A stretch of DNA of 64,000 nucleotides, from positions 24,181,661 to 24,245,660 of the forward strand of contig CM046350.1 in assembly GCA_025403435.1 (NCBI GenBank), given 5' to 3'. The DNA comes from Artocarpus heterophyllus. Lineage: Eukaryota > Streptophyta > Magnoliopsida > Rosales > Moraceae. The notes beneath the pieces were generated by a model, which worked only from the letters and a program-made list of their open reading frames with translations, was not told the DNA's origin and ran no database searches. Below, one piece after another: positions 12,560 to 23,481 of this stretch. Made by a program: the position numbers and the translations under genes. Each line of letters begins with the position of its first letter. The first letter of the stretch is position 1.

Positions 12560-13020
12560 AAGAAAGGTCTTTTGAGGATGATAGGAATTTTTGATTCCAT
12601 GTCCACCTCATATTGACTATCTAAGATGAGAAAACTTATCAACTTGCAACAAAACATCTTCAACTATTCCTCGTGGTTCCTTGATGGATCGGTCTGCCAA
12701 TTCCAAAACCATAGATATTGGCTTAATCTTTCCAAGCCCTAGTTACGAGTAGCGAGTAAATAGAATAATGTATGAGATTAACACCGTTCCTAAGTCTAAC
12801 AAGGCTTGAATGATTTCATGGGTTCTTATATAACAGGTAATTGTGGGACATCTAGGATCTTTGTACTTGATTGGTTCTCTCTGCTCAAGAACTACACTTA
12901 ATTGCTCAGTCAAAAAAGCAGTCTTTGCGACATGATGCTTCCTTTTCACTTATGCACTTTCATAACTTTGGCATAAGTAGGCACTTGTTTAAGTATTTGT
13001 AAAAGAGTAAGGTCAATTTA
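12560..13020 (-). pseudogene. Element B aspartic protease region remnant
   Basis: The minus-strand ORF 12743-12949 contains KYKDPRCPTITCYI and ALLDLGTVLI, a decayed form of the gypsy protease region in which the catalytic D-T/S-G triad is reduced to DLG. The protease would cut the Gag-Pol polyprotein. Its position between gag and RT is correct. No intact frame remains. Confidence 0.65.
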
Positions 13021-13673
13021 AACTTGCTTTAAGTGTTCCAAGATTTATTCATAATTTTTCAGTACTTTCCTAGTGGATTGAAGAGTTTTGGGGAAAGAAG
13101 CTTTTAACAAAAGCTTATTCACTTCTTCTTTTTGTCTTTGTGGAACAACTTCTTCATTACTTACATCTGCAATGTTTAATTTTTCCAATGATTTTGCACT
13201 GCGAGTGGTAAAATAACTGACCTCTTCGTCATTCTTCTATTCAGTGTTAGAGGTTTGTTTCATGTTTTGAGTTCAAAATGAAGTTTCTCAGTCAATTTTG
13301 AGGTTTCTTCTATCATTTATGTGAAAGCAGCTTAAATTTTCTGATTTATCTTGCTTTATGCTTCAATTAATGCTTGTAAATCCTTAAGAGGTTTACTTGA
13401 TAAGTCTGAATCATGCTAAGGAACATATTCGCTTAGATGTATTTCTTCTTCATTTCTTAATTGATCTACGCATGATTGTTCTTGATTCAAATTCCTCCTG
13501 TCAAAATTTGAATTGCTTTTTCCATTAGGATTAAGAATTTTAGGATAAGGAATATGAGGATTATGATATGTCTCTAAAGCATTGCATTGTTCCTCATATA
13601 CTCCTATTATTTCCTAATAAGCATGACAGTTCTATAGTTGTTGTTTAACTTTTTCATTCACAAAGATTGTTCC

Positions 13674-14400
13674 TTACAATTCAACTCTTGTGACAACTTG
13701 ACTTCCTCTCTCATTCTTTGCTTTGAGGATTTCTAACTTTTTTATAAGATTTTCAACATGAATTCTAAGGTTGTAGTTATCCTCTTCCTTCAATTGATGA
13801 ATTTTAGTTGATCGGGACTTATCAATACTATGAAAAATATCTAATTCGGCCCATGAATGAACTTTCTTAGCAAATTCAGCAAGAAATTTTGTAGCCACTT
13901 CAGGATCCTTATGTAAGAATTTTCCATTACACATCTTCGAGATACTAACGATCATGACTTGCGAGTCCTTTGTAGAAGAGGCTGACAAGATGCCAATTCA
14001 CATAACCATGGTAAGGACATTGATCTAACAAAACTTTGAACCTTTCCCAAGCTTCATAGAAATTTTGATGATCATTTTGAGAAAAAGTCAAAATTTGTTT
14101 ATTGAGATTGTTGGTTCGATATGGATAATATTTCTGCAAGAAAGTAGATGTCATGTCATCTCATGCTTCGATGAATCGAGGTCATGCAGAATAGAGCCAG
14201 CTTTTGGCTTTATCTTTTAGAGAGAAATGAAAGAATTTCAATTTTATGGAATTAGCAATGTTAGGGCGGTTGTGGAAAGTGGTGACAACTTCCTTAAATT
14301 CACGAATATGAACATAAGGATTTTCGCTTTCTAATCAGAAAAAGGTTGGCAACAGTTGAATCATGCCTAGCTTAAAATCCTATTATGGAAGATTCTATGG
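13674..14400 (-). pseudogene. Element B gag remnant (Athila-like)
   Basis: Overlapping minus-strand ORFs 13945-14154 and 13674-13988 read F-Q-DHQNFYEAWERFK-LLDQCPYHGY--W-LV--FY-GL and then K---KDPEVA--FL-E-A. Both are signatures of Athila-group Gag. The two ORFs are in different frames, so at least one frameshift is present. This is the capsid part of the element, upstream (right) of protease. Confidence 0.85.
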
Positions 14401-15234
14401 AAACATAATACATGAAGGAGTTAAAGTGCGAGTCAGGTGCATGTAATCTTTAATCAACATTCTTTGAGGATTCTCATCGAAATTCGCCACTGCAAATGAA
14501 TTTGAAAGAACTGGAGAATGTGGAGAAGAGTTCAATGATTTTTCACTAGGGTTTCTTAAGTTAGAAGCTTTAGCAAATTGGCCTAGTTTGTCTCTATGTC
14601 GAAGTATTGACCCTAAGCATTTTTTTAATTTTTTATATTATTTATAAGGGAAAGACAAGATGCTAAGCTTTTCTTTATTCTGGGAGAATAAAGTAGTGAG
14701 CGAAAAGCATTCGTCTCATTTATTTTGTAGATCTTGAGAATTATATGCTTTAAGGATATTGCCAGGAAAGATTAATGGGGCGAAGGCTTCTTAAAAACCA
14801 ACCTTCTAGTTAAAACTACGTTCTTGCAATGACTGGTGTTGGGAGAATAACCAAAATTAACTGGCTATGGGAAAGGTTTTTGAACCAATACCAGCCTCTA
14901 TACAGAACTTCCTCAAAGTATACTTTTCATAAAACCACAATTTATTTTATTAAAATCCTAGCTCTAAAGTTTTATTAAGTTTTATTTCTAAGTTCACGAC
15001 CTAAATCTAAACCTAAAACAAACAAACAACAATATTATACAAACTATAATTAAAAAGAAAATATTTTTTATTTTTTAGATTTTTTATTTTTTATTTGTTT
15101 CAATTTTTTTTACAATTGATGTACTAAGTGAAACACACAAATATTGAAAATAATATTTACAAATGATAGGGATAGATCACTTATCTGTTTTCCTGCTTAA
15201 TTTCGTAATCTGAAAAAGTAATGGCACCTCTCTA
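14401..15234. other. Element B 5' leader region
   Basis: This lies between the 5' LTR/PBS and gag in element direction. It holds decayed gag N-terminal sequence at about 14400-14600 and AT-rich leader beyond it. No other gene is visible. Confidence 0.5.
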
Positions 15235-15256
15235 GAAATAGCACCAAATTTTTGGT
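15235..15256 (-). other. Degenerate primer binding site of element B
   Basis: On the minus strand it reads roughly TTTGGTGCTATTTCTAGAGA. It differs at several positions from the TGGCGCCGTTGCCGGGGA site of the related element at 33068-42119. It abuts the LTR start at 15257. Confidence 0.5.
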
Positions 15257-17415
15257 TGTGACACCCAAAATGTTTCGTTAAACATAGGCATATGTTGTAT
15301 AAAAAGGTTGTCGTATCTACAAAAAGGTAGGTTTTTGAAAGACTGACAATTTATCGGTTGAAAAGGTAAAGGTGATTTTAACAAGATTTTAAAGAAAACA
15401 ATTATTGTTTAACAATTTTAAATAAGATTTTAAAACATAAAATTAAAATGGTGAAGCATTAAGCATCCCTTGTATGTGTCATAACTAATATGGGATTTAA
15501 CTCTAAATAAATAGTTATCTACAGCATTTGATTTATTATATATTTTCCCATTAATTACAAGCACATTTACTAATTTTATAAGTCAACATAAAGTGACAAT
15601 ATAGCAAGATATAATGCAATAAATGTTTTACTATAAAAATAATAAAATAATCATTTTCTCACAAATGATTTGGTGCACTAATTATGAAAATTATAACCGC
15701 TGTCACTATAACTATAATTAACATAATTTTGAGATAGAAAAGATAATAACAAATCAAAATTAATATATTTAAATAGAATAAGTTTTTACGTTAATTCTGG
15801 TAGAACCTTGTCTTATTAAGTGGTTTAAGAATATACTATATCATCCTCTGTTAATAATAAATCAAGCATTACTAAACATTTATTGTGCTAGTTTATATCT
15901 ATAATGCAGCAAAAACTTAACTTAATAAACAAGAATATTTCAGTATTATTAATATTAATTATGCAACACAATTGAATTACATAAAAAAGCATGACTGAAT
16001 TTATGTAAGAATTAGGCAGCATAACAACATTAATAATAATGACTAAAGACATAGAGAATATAATTTATTCCATAAAAACATCAGCATTACAAAGTAGATA
16101 TAGAGTTAAAATTCATACCGAGTACTATGCATACAAGATCAGTGTTTCCTTAACAGTGTTTCCTATGCATACAAGTCTGCCTCACCAAACTCTCTACACT
16201 AATCTAGGTATTATTTTATTATTTTTAGTGAGGTTGGAGGAGTACCTTAACAGTGTTTCCTTCTAAAAGGTAGTACTGCTAAGCTAGAAGCTCAGTAGTT
16301 GAAAAACTGAAGAAAGGAAAGTGAGGGAGGCCAGAAATGGTCGTGTGAAATTATGGAAGGGGTTTATATAGAAAGGATTTTTTTTACTATTTATTTTTAC
16401 TATTATTTTATTTTTTTATTTTTTTCCCCTTCAATTGCATCTAAATCAGGATGTAATTAGAAGAAAATTTTTTCTTCTTTTTCTTTTTTCATGCTGATCC
16501 AAGTTCTTTAGAATGTAAATTATAGTTTGTAAACCTATGCAACGCGAAGCAGGGAAGTACGTGTGTGAGGCGATCTTAGACGTCAATCGAGTGATCCAAC
16601 AGCTACAAGATGAGCAAGAAAATGGGCCCAAGTGGGCCAACTAGGACCACAAACATAAACCATTAGATCAGTCTTAGTAAACAAATCCAATGGCAAGAAA
16701 GCAATCACACGTGGAGTTGCACACACACAATCTAACATGCTTATGAAGATTCCCTAACACGTGATAGGTGATCGAACGACTGAGGATGATTCGGCAGTTT
16801 GATCGGACGACCCAAGATGTGCCACGTGTCCTTCTATTTAATTTTTAATTTCTTTTTGCTTTCTTATGCATTTGAGGTCCTTTTTGTGCCGTTTTACTAC
16901 TTTTTTTTAATCTAAAATTAACAAACACATTAAAATTAATTATTTTGCGAAGAAAATATTTACAATAATTTTTAAAATATTTATTTTATAATAAAACACA
17001 CAAAAATAATTACAAATTTTTAAAATTCTAGTCTCTTTCGGTTTAACATAGATATGATTTTTAAGACTAGAAATTTTTTTTAGAAATTACTAAAAATGTA
17101 ATAGAATATATTTACAAACTTAAAACATACTAAAAAATACATTAAGACTCAAAATAAAATAACCACTTAGTGTTTGTATGGTTTTGATTATTTATAAACT
17201 AAACATATCTTTAACACATCGAAATGATCGTAAAAATTATCAAAAATATTACCAAAAATTAAAACACACTAAAAATACATTTTTAAATTTATACGCTAAG
17301 ACACAAAAATACCTATTAACATAAAAATTCCATTAATTAGAGGATTTAACGAGAAATGTTAATGCAAGATAATGATATTTAACCTTAAGAAATGTGCATT
17401 TTCACAATCTCATCA
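15257..17415 (-). repeat. Element B 5' LTR
   Basis: A 2159-bp LTR beginning TGTGACACCC and ending ATCTCATCA on the plus strand. A TATA-like box (minus-strand TATATAAA) lies at 16363-16370. The small ORFs at 16039-16266 and 16446-16640 have no recognisable features. Confidence 0.8.
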
Positions 17416-18665
17416 GCACCATACCCCCATTTTAGTTAAAAACCTCATTCCCTTTTATCACATGTTCTAATACAAATGTCATGAATTATGAATGCTTTTG
17501 TACAATTAATATCATTTCCAAATAACAACATTCCAATCAATGCACCTTAAAACATAATATTACATAGTTCTTGTGACACAGTAAATGGTAGTTTCTACTT
17601 ACCTCGAGTCCAACTTATGTTGAGTGAAAAGATTAGTCCTCTTAAAAGATAAAATGCGCTAAAGGCTTAGTATTATAAAATCATATTCTATTTAATTTAT
17701 CATAAACCAAACTCATTGATTTATTTAGGTTATAAGTTCATATTACAAGTGTATTGCATTGAATCAAACACAAAATAGGCTATGTACAACAATGTCAAGA
17801 TGCAAATTTATGGCCAAGGAATAGGCTATACTACTATAAATATATTAAACATAGAGATTAGGTATTCAAACATCTCAACAAAGATGCATGTCCATACATT
17901 CTTGCTGCATATTACCTAACATCAAATATATAACAATTTTACCACTTTTGCCAAATCAGGTTATCAATGAATATCTAACATTTCCCAACATTAAATGTCA
18001 TTGAGGAAAGTAAATGGCCTTTGAAAAACAACCCAATACACAAGAATCAAGCATTGTGCAAACTTGATTTTCCTCTTAACCTAGTTTTATATTTCCTTTC
18101 CATAGATTTAGAAATAACATTCTAACTCATTTCAAGTAATTTATAACCATTCAAAATCATTCTATAAATACTTATAATCAATAAAAATAAAAGAAATAGT
18201 CAGGTTCCACAAAATTCTCAATTTTGCAAAGAAACTAACTTAACTAGCTTAGTTTGAACTTAATTAAATCCTACCTTACTTTCTCCACATCTATAATCAT
18301 ATATAACAGAAAATAACTTCATTTCATCATAAGAAACATAAATATAGATTTTGCCTTGTAGGGCTTGAAGTTAAGGTTCTATTGGAGGTCAAAACACTTG
18401 ATTTTCGAGCTCAAAATGGTAAGAACTTGACCTATTTTATGTTACTTGAATTTCTATGGTCTTGTTTAAGTTTTAAGGAGCTCGAGGAGATGGAAAATAG
18501 AAAGAAAGAAGTGCGGAAAGGCTTGATCAAATTTGGGGCTGCTAGGGAACATAAAAAGCAAAAATAGAGTTTTCTAGTGCATTTGATTAAGTCAAAATGA
18601 GGTGGGTTGAAGGAGGAAGTTGTTTGGGAGCTTTTTTCATCTTTTTCTAGGGTTTGACATGTAAA
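17416..18665 (-). mobile_element. Element C 5' LTR, second segment
   Basis: Between element B and element A lies AT-rich sequence with an LTR-like block ('tttctacttacctcgagtcc', 17592-17611) that matches the position of 'tcctacctcaatactcg' in the element D LTR. A 61-aa plus-strand ORF (18382-18567) and its minus-strand partner (18432-18743) have no recognised homologue. I read this as the rest of the LTR begun at 2918, cut again by copia insertion after GTAAA (18661-18665). Confidence 0.45.
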
Positions 18666-20657
18666 TGTTAGACATGCATGCCCTAAGGAGTAAAAATATA
18701 ATACGTTTTTGGAGACATTTTTATCAATAAAGAATTTATTCATTTATATATACCAAATCTTGTCCTCTTTATGTTCATATTTGTTGAATGTATGATAAGC
18801 AAACAGTAGTCTGAGACTGTCAATCTAAACCTTAAGACTTGGGCATATGATGGGATGATTATGCGGAAGACACGATTCTTAAGGTGACGGTCCAAAACAT
18901 ATGATCTGCAATCGAGGGAATAAAGTTGGGCGCTTTATTCATGTAAAGATTGTTATGTTGTCTATATCCCTTATGGGAGATGGTTTGTCTTGGCCATCGG
19001 AGCTGGACTCCTTGAATAGAAACATTGGCACGTTGTCATAGGTGACGATGTGTTGGACCAAGACATAAAGTGAATTGGTTTGGATTAATAATTCTGTCTT
19101 GGCAAATCGATTCACTTTAGACAGTCATTTGTATTGTATCTTAATCCTGAGATGAATAGTGGGCCCGTTGTCTCGACTTGTGCCTTTTGATGTACCAATG
19201 GGTGACTCCCACATCTCTATAGTGGTATGCATGTCGGTACGTTGGAGGCATGACTCTTGATAGCGTAGACTTGTTATTCATAGATATGGAATCCATAGCT
19301 CCTCTTTAGGAGTAATGATATGCTCTTATATGCGTTGTCCTGTAATTGGAAAACTGGAGCGCTCAACCATTTGGATACATAGGTGTAACCGAATGGTATA
19401 CTATCTTTGGATGGTAAGTTTTCCAATGGTGAGACAATGGAACGTAAGATAAAATTAATCGGGAAGGTAAGACAGAACTTGTCCTTAAGCCGATTATGGA
19501 TTATCATATGGGGATACGATGCACTATGATATGTCATGGAGACTTAGCTACACGAGCTTCGTAATTCTATAAAGTTCAAGAGTGCAGCTCCAAGCTTTTA
19601 GTGGAGTAGCGTTGGAGTTGATAATTGTGAAATGTATATCTGGGATATTGGGTTTCATAATTATCATGAGCTTGAACTTTATAGGTCCATTTTGGTCCCC
19701 TTTGCTAGCTCACAAAGTCCTGTAACGACACGGCGTGCTTTTCCAATAATTGGTGACTTATGTCGGATTTATCAGATTGGTTTAAAATTTGTACGAATCA
19801 AATAATTCATGTCTGTTTATTGGTTGAATTAATTTTGTAAGAAATTAGTTCAAGATAAACTTGTTGAATTATTGCGATCAGATAATTCTTGTCTGTTTAT
19901 CGGTTGTTTTAATTTTGGACAAAATTTGAACAAGATAAACTTGTAGAATTATTGTAAATTGATTTATTTTCTTAGAGATTATCTTGATAAAGTTTGTTTT
20001 GATCAGATAACTTCTCTATTGGGTTATTTGAATCAAAACTGAGACTTTATCCTTTAGAATCTCGGGTGGAAAATAAAAGATTCGTGGAGATTTTTTCTCG
20101 GGAGTTCGGCCTGCCGGATGACGTGTTCGGCCTGCCGATCAGCGGTAGATAAGATTACGTATTTTCACGCCGATCTTATCAGATATTGATCCGAACTTGA
20201 TTCTGTTTCGAGTTTTTGAGACCTAATCTGATATGGACTGACCCCAAGACCAATAGGTATAAAAAGGGAGTGAGTCTCATGATTTACTCAGATCAATTTG
20301 AGAGATTAAGAGTGATACTCTTCTAGTAAGCATCTAAAAACACCCTGAGAGCTTTTGTTCACAAATCACGAGCACTAGCTTTGGGTTCTCTCTGTTGGTT
20401 GGAAGGAGAGTCACCGGTGGAAGAGCTGTACGTGTGAGCCCACACTCACTCCGGTTGTGGATAGAGAATAGCAAAGAAGACCAGTTGGTTGAGGCTCTTC
20501 TGGAACGTTACTTCTCTACACAGGTTGCAGAGGTTCTTTGGCACACTGAGGTTAGTAAGATCTATTTAATTTATACATATAACACGTCAAACTTGTGTTT
20601 TAGAAATTACTCTGATGAAAAATTTTTAAAATTCCGCTGCGCACTTTGTTTCCAACA
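18666..20657 (+). repeat. Element A 5' LTR
   Basis: 1992 bp. A TATA box (TATAAAAA, 20258-20265) marks the likely promoter. Two GC-rich units TTCGGCCTGCCG lie upstream of it at 20105-20116 and 20126-20137, where the 3' LTR has three. ORFs inside (18432-18743, 19274-19537, 20395-20703) recur in the other LTR at the same sites and look non-coding. Confidence 0.95.
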
Positions 20658-20659
20658 AT

Positions 20660-20672
20660 TGGTATCAGAGCT
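20660..20672 (+). other. Element A primer binding site
   Basis: TGGTATCAGAGCT follows the LTR end after 2 nt. It is the standard initiator-tRNA-Met PBS of plant copia elements. Confidence 0.93.
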
Positions 20673-21166
20673 GAGGTTTTTACATAAATTTGCAAGTTTG
20701 TGATCATGTTATATGCATAAATTTTGTGATCTTAATCTTTCCTATGCTTGAATTGAATTTTATAGAGAAATGGCACTCTAGGTTTCTATATAATATATAT
20801 GTTGTCATGGATTATGTGGTGAATGTTTATTAATTAATTATGATTGATTAAATTGTTGTTTAATTATTTATTAGTTAATTTCTACCGGTTATGGTTCCTT
20901 AGAGGTTAGAATGTGTATCTAGGTTTTTCATGTAATTAGATAGCCGACTATCATCTCCGTCTAGGAATTGTTATTTAATTTTTAATTTGTAAGAATTTTG
21001 TAATTAAATAATTATCCGGAGAAGACGGATCGAGAAGTCGGATCTAGAAGATTGATGATGGCGCCTCCAAGTATTTCCTGAGTCTCTAATTTTATGTTTT
21101 TGAATTGTTGAAAATAAAATTGATGAATTGCATTAAAATTATATTTTCTGGATTAAGGGTTTTCTG

Positions 21167-21370
21167 CTCGGTCGGCATGCCGGACGTCACAGTTCGGCAG
21201 GCCGAAGATCACGGATCGGTAGGCCGGACGTATGGTCTGGCAGGCCGACAGTGGGGCAAAAATTTTGGCGCTCTGCCGGCAGGCCTAACCTTCATGTTCG
21301 GCAGGCCGAACCTTCATAATCGACAGGCCGATCACCCAGACTGGCCTGCCGACCGAGAGCTGCCGGGTGT
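21167..21370. repeat. GC-rich near-palindromic array in copia leader
   Basis: About eight degenerate units related to TTCGGCAGGCCGAA, or its reverse complement TTCGGCCTGCCGAA, lie between the PBS and gag, for example at 21192-21205 and 21297-21310. They stand out from AT-rich surroundings. The same units occur in this element's LTRs and in the unrelated element D LTR. The 107-aa ORF through the array (21105-21428) looks like a by-product of the GC-rich repeats. Confidence 0.85.
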
Positions 21371-22320
21371 CCAGAAAAGGTGTAATTTTTCCAGTGCAGT
21401 TTTAATTTTATTTTTGAGACGATTTTGAGAAACATTAAATTTGGATATGACCGAAAATATAAAGTATTCGATTCATATAGGATTGAAGACTTGAAGATGG
21501 ATATTACATGAAGAAGGATACAGCTTGAGGATTCAAGGATGAAGAATCGATAAATGTCTCGATTATTCTCTTGTAATCTTAGTTTTCTATTCTCTAGGGT
21601 GGAACCATAATATTACGGTTACTATTATTTTGCTTGTAGCTTTGCTTGATTGCTTTGCTTGTCTGCAATATAATATGATTTACCATGTATATTGATAACA
21701 TGTCATATAGAATAGGGAGTGCCGCTCATATTAAAATTGTTCATGCATAATTTTAAAATAAAACCTTGACTTCAAAAGATTGAGTGTGAGAAGGTTTTCG
21801 AAGAGAGGACCTAAGGCCTCCATCGTTGCTCCATAGGAAGAACATGGTGGTCCCGACCCCTAGAAAGGGATTTCTATCATGTACCAGATTGGATCTCTAA
21901 AAGGATAAGGTATTTTAGTATGATTTATGGTTGCACACCCCTAGGTGGTGATTATAAATCATGGATAAAATATTGAAACGGTGGTTATACATTCACGTTG
22001 ATTTTATTATTAACCTCCCCTAGGAGCTCTGTTAATAAAATTAATGGCCAAAGAAACGATTATTAGTATATGTTGGATCATACGGGTCTTGGATGACATA
22101 CATTAATCAAGAGGGGATCCGTGTTCCTGATTGAATTTGGCATGACTCCCCTAGGAGCTTGTTGAATTCTGAGTTGGGAATTATCGTTGTAAGGTTGTGA
22201 TGTTTTCAAGGTTTTGACACATAAACGCATTTGTATTATTTTACATGATTGTGTTATCTTACTAAATTATTAAATATGTTTGCTTATGTTTGGTATATGA
22301 TTCTTTATTGTAGATTGAAA

Positions 22321-23481
22321 ATGTCTAAAAACGCTTTATCATCGATACTTGACAAAAACCAATTAACCGGTGAGAACTATAATGATTGGAAACGGAACCT
22401 AGACATCGTACTTTCCTTTAAGAAACTGAAATATGTTCTAACAACTCCTTGTCCTCCCGAGCCTACGGGAGACTCAAGTAATGAGCAATTCCAAGCGTAC
22501 GACCGCTGGAAAGATGCTAATGATCAAGCCCGCTGCTATGTTATGGCCAGCATGAACAACGTGCTGCAGGCTCAACATCAGGATTATGAGACTGCGAAGC
22601 AGATCTTGGATAATCTTAAGGATATGTTCGGAGGCCAGGCCATAACAAAGCGGCAAGGGGCGCTTCAGAAACTCTTAAACTGTAGACAGAGACCGGGGAC
22701 ATCTGTAAGGGAGCATATGATGTTGGTCATGGGTTACCTCGCTGAGGCTCAAACCAATGGAGCCGACATCGATGCTGAAACTCAAATGACTATGGTCTTT
22801 GAGACTCTGTCTAAGGAATTTATTCTGTTTAGAGCTACTTTTAATTTAAGCAATAGACGGGATATGACCTTAACAGAACTGATGAAACAGTGACAGGAGT
22901 TTGAACTGCTAATCAGGGAGTCTCCTGCTGGTGGTGAGGCCAATATAGTAGCTGCTTCTGGTTCCAATCCTAACTCTGAGAATGGAAAGAAGCAACGGGC
23001 CAAGAGTGGGAATTATTCTATTCCTGCTGCTACCAAGAGCAAGAAGAAGAAGAAGAAGAACCCAAAGAAGCTTAAGTGCTTCTTCTGTGGTAAGGTCGGG
23101 CATATAAAGAAGCATTGCAAGGACTTCCTTTCCGAGGGAGGTAGGTGTGATCTTCTATATTTAGAAACTTGTTTGGTTGAGGAATCCATTGACATCTGGG
23201 TCATAGATTCTGGTGCAACTAATCATGTTTGTGTTTCTCTGCAGGGATTCAAAGAAACGAGAAGTCTACTTTGTGAAGACTTAACGCTTCGGATGGGCGA
23301 TGGATCCTTGGTCTCAGCGGAAGCAGTGGGAGATGTCCATCTTTATTTTGATAAATATAGGAATTTAATTTTGCGAGATTGTTTTTATGTTCCTAAATTT
23401 AAAAGGAATTTAATTTCTGTATCTTCTTTATTTAAAGACTCCTACGTGTTATCTTTTAATGAAAAAAGTGGTGATTCGTAA
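22321..23481 (+). pseudogene. Element A gag, zinc knuckle and protease
   Basis: The likely start is ATG 22321 (MSKNALSSIL). The ATG at 22249 gives only an odd hydrophobic extension. The Gag core contains LTGENYNDWKRNLDIVL and a UBN2-type region up to TGA at 22891-22893. The same frame continues with a Lys-rich stretch, a CCHC knuckle (CFFCGKVGHIKKHC, RNA binding) and a protease with DSGATNHV. The frame then closes at 23481 after a frameshift in an A-run at about 23461-23467. One stop and one frameshift disable the polyprotein. Confidence 0.92.

Larger units (their letters stand above)
3676..17415 (-). mobile_element. Element B: decayed Athila-like Ty3/gypsy retrotransposon
   Basis: Two related direct repeats (3676-5281 and 15257-17415) flank a minus-strand gag-protease-RT-RNase H-integrase order with many stops. 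Flanking 5-mers GCACT (3671-3675) and GCACC (17416-17420) are a plausible TSD with one change. RT and gag motifs match the Athila group. The LTRs share blocks with the LTRs of the LOG-carrying element (33068-42119), for example 'gcactatgccatcctatgtcgaca', so B represents a gag-pol-bearing relative of that element. It contains a later solo LTR (5978-8457). Confidence 0.85.

Noticed and set aside
21167..21370. CRISPR-like or satellite array
   Set aside because: Units are degenerate, occur in both orientations and lack regular spacers. The setting is a plant retrotransposon leader.
21105..21428. 107-aa ORF in the copia leader
   Set aside because: It spans the GC-rich array. Composition reflects the repeat, not a protein family.
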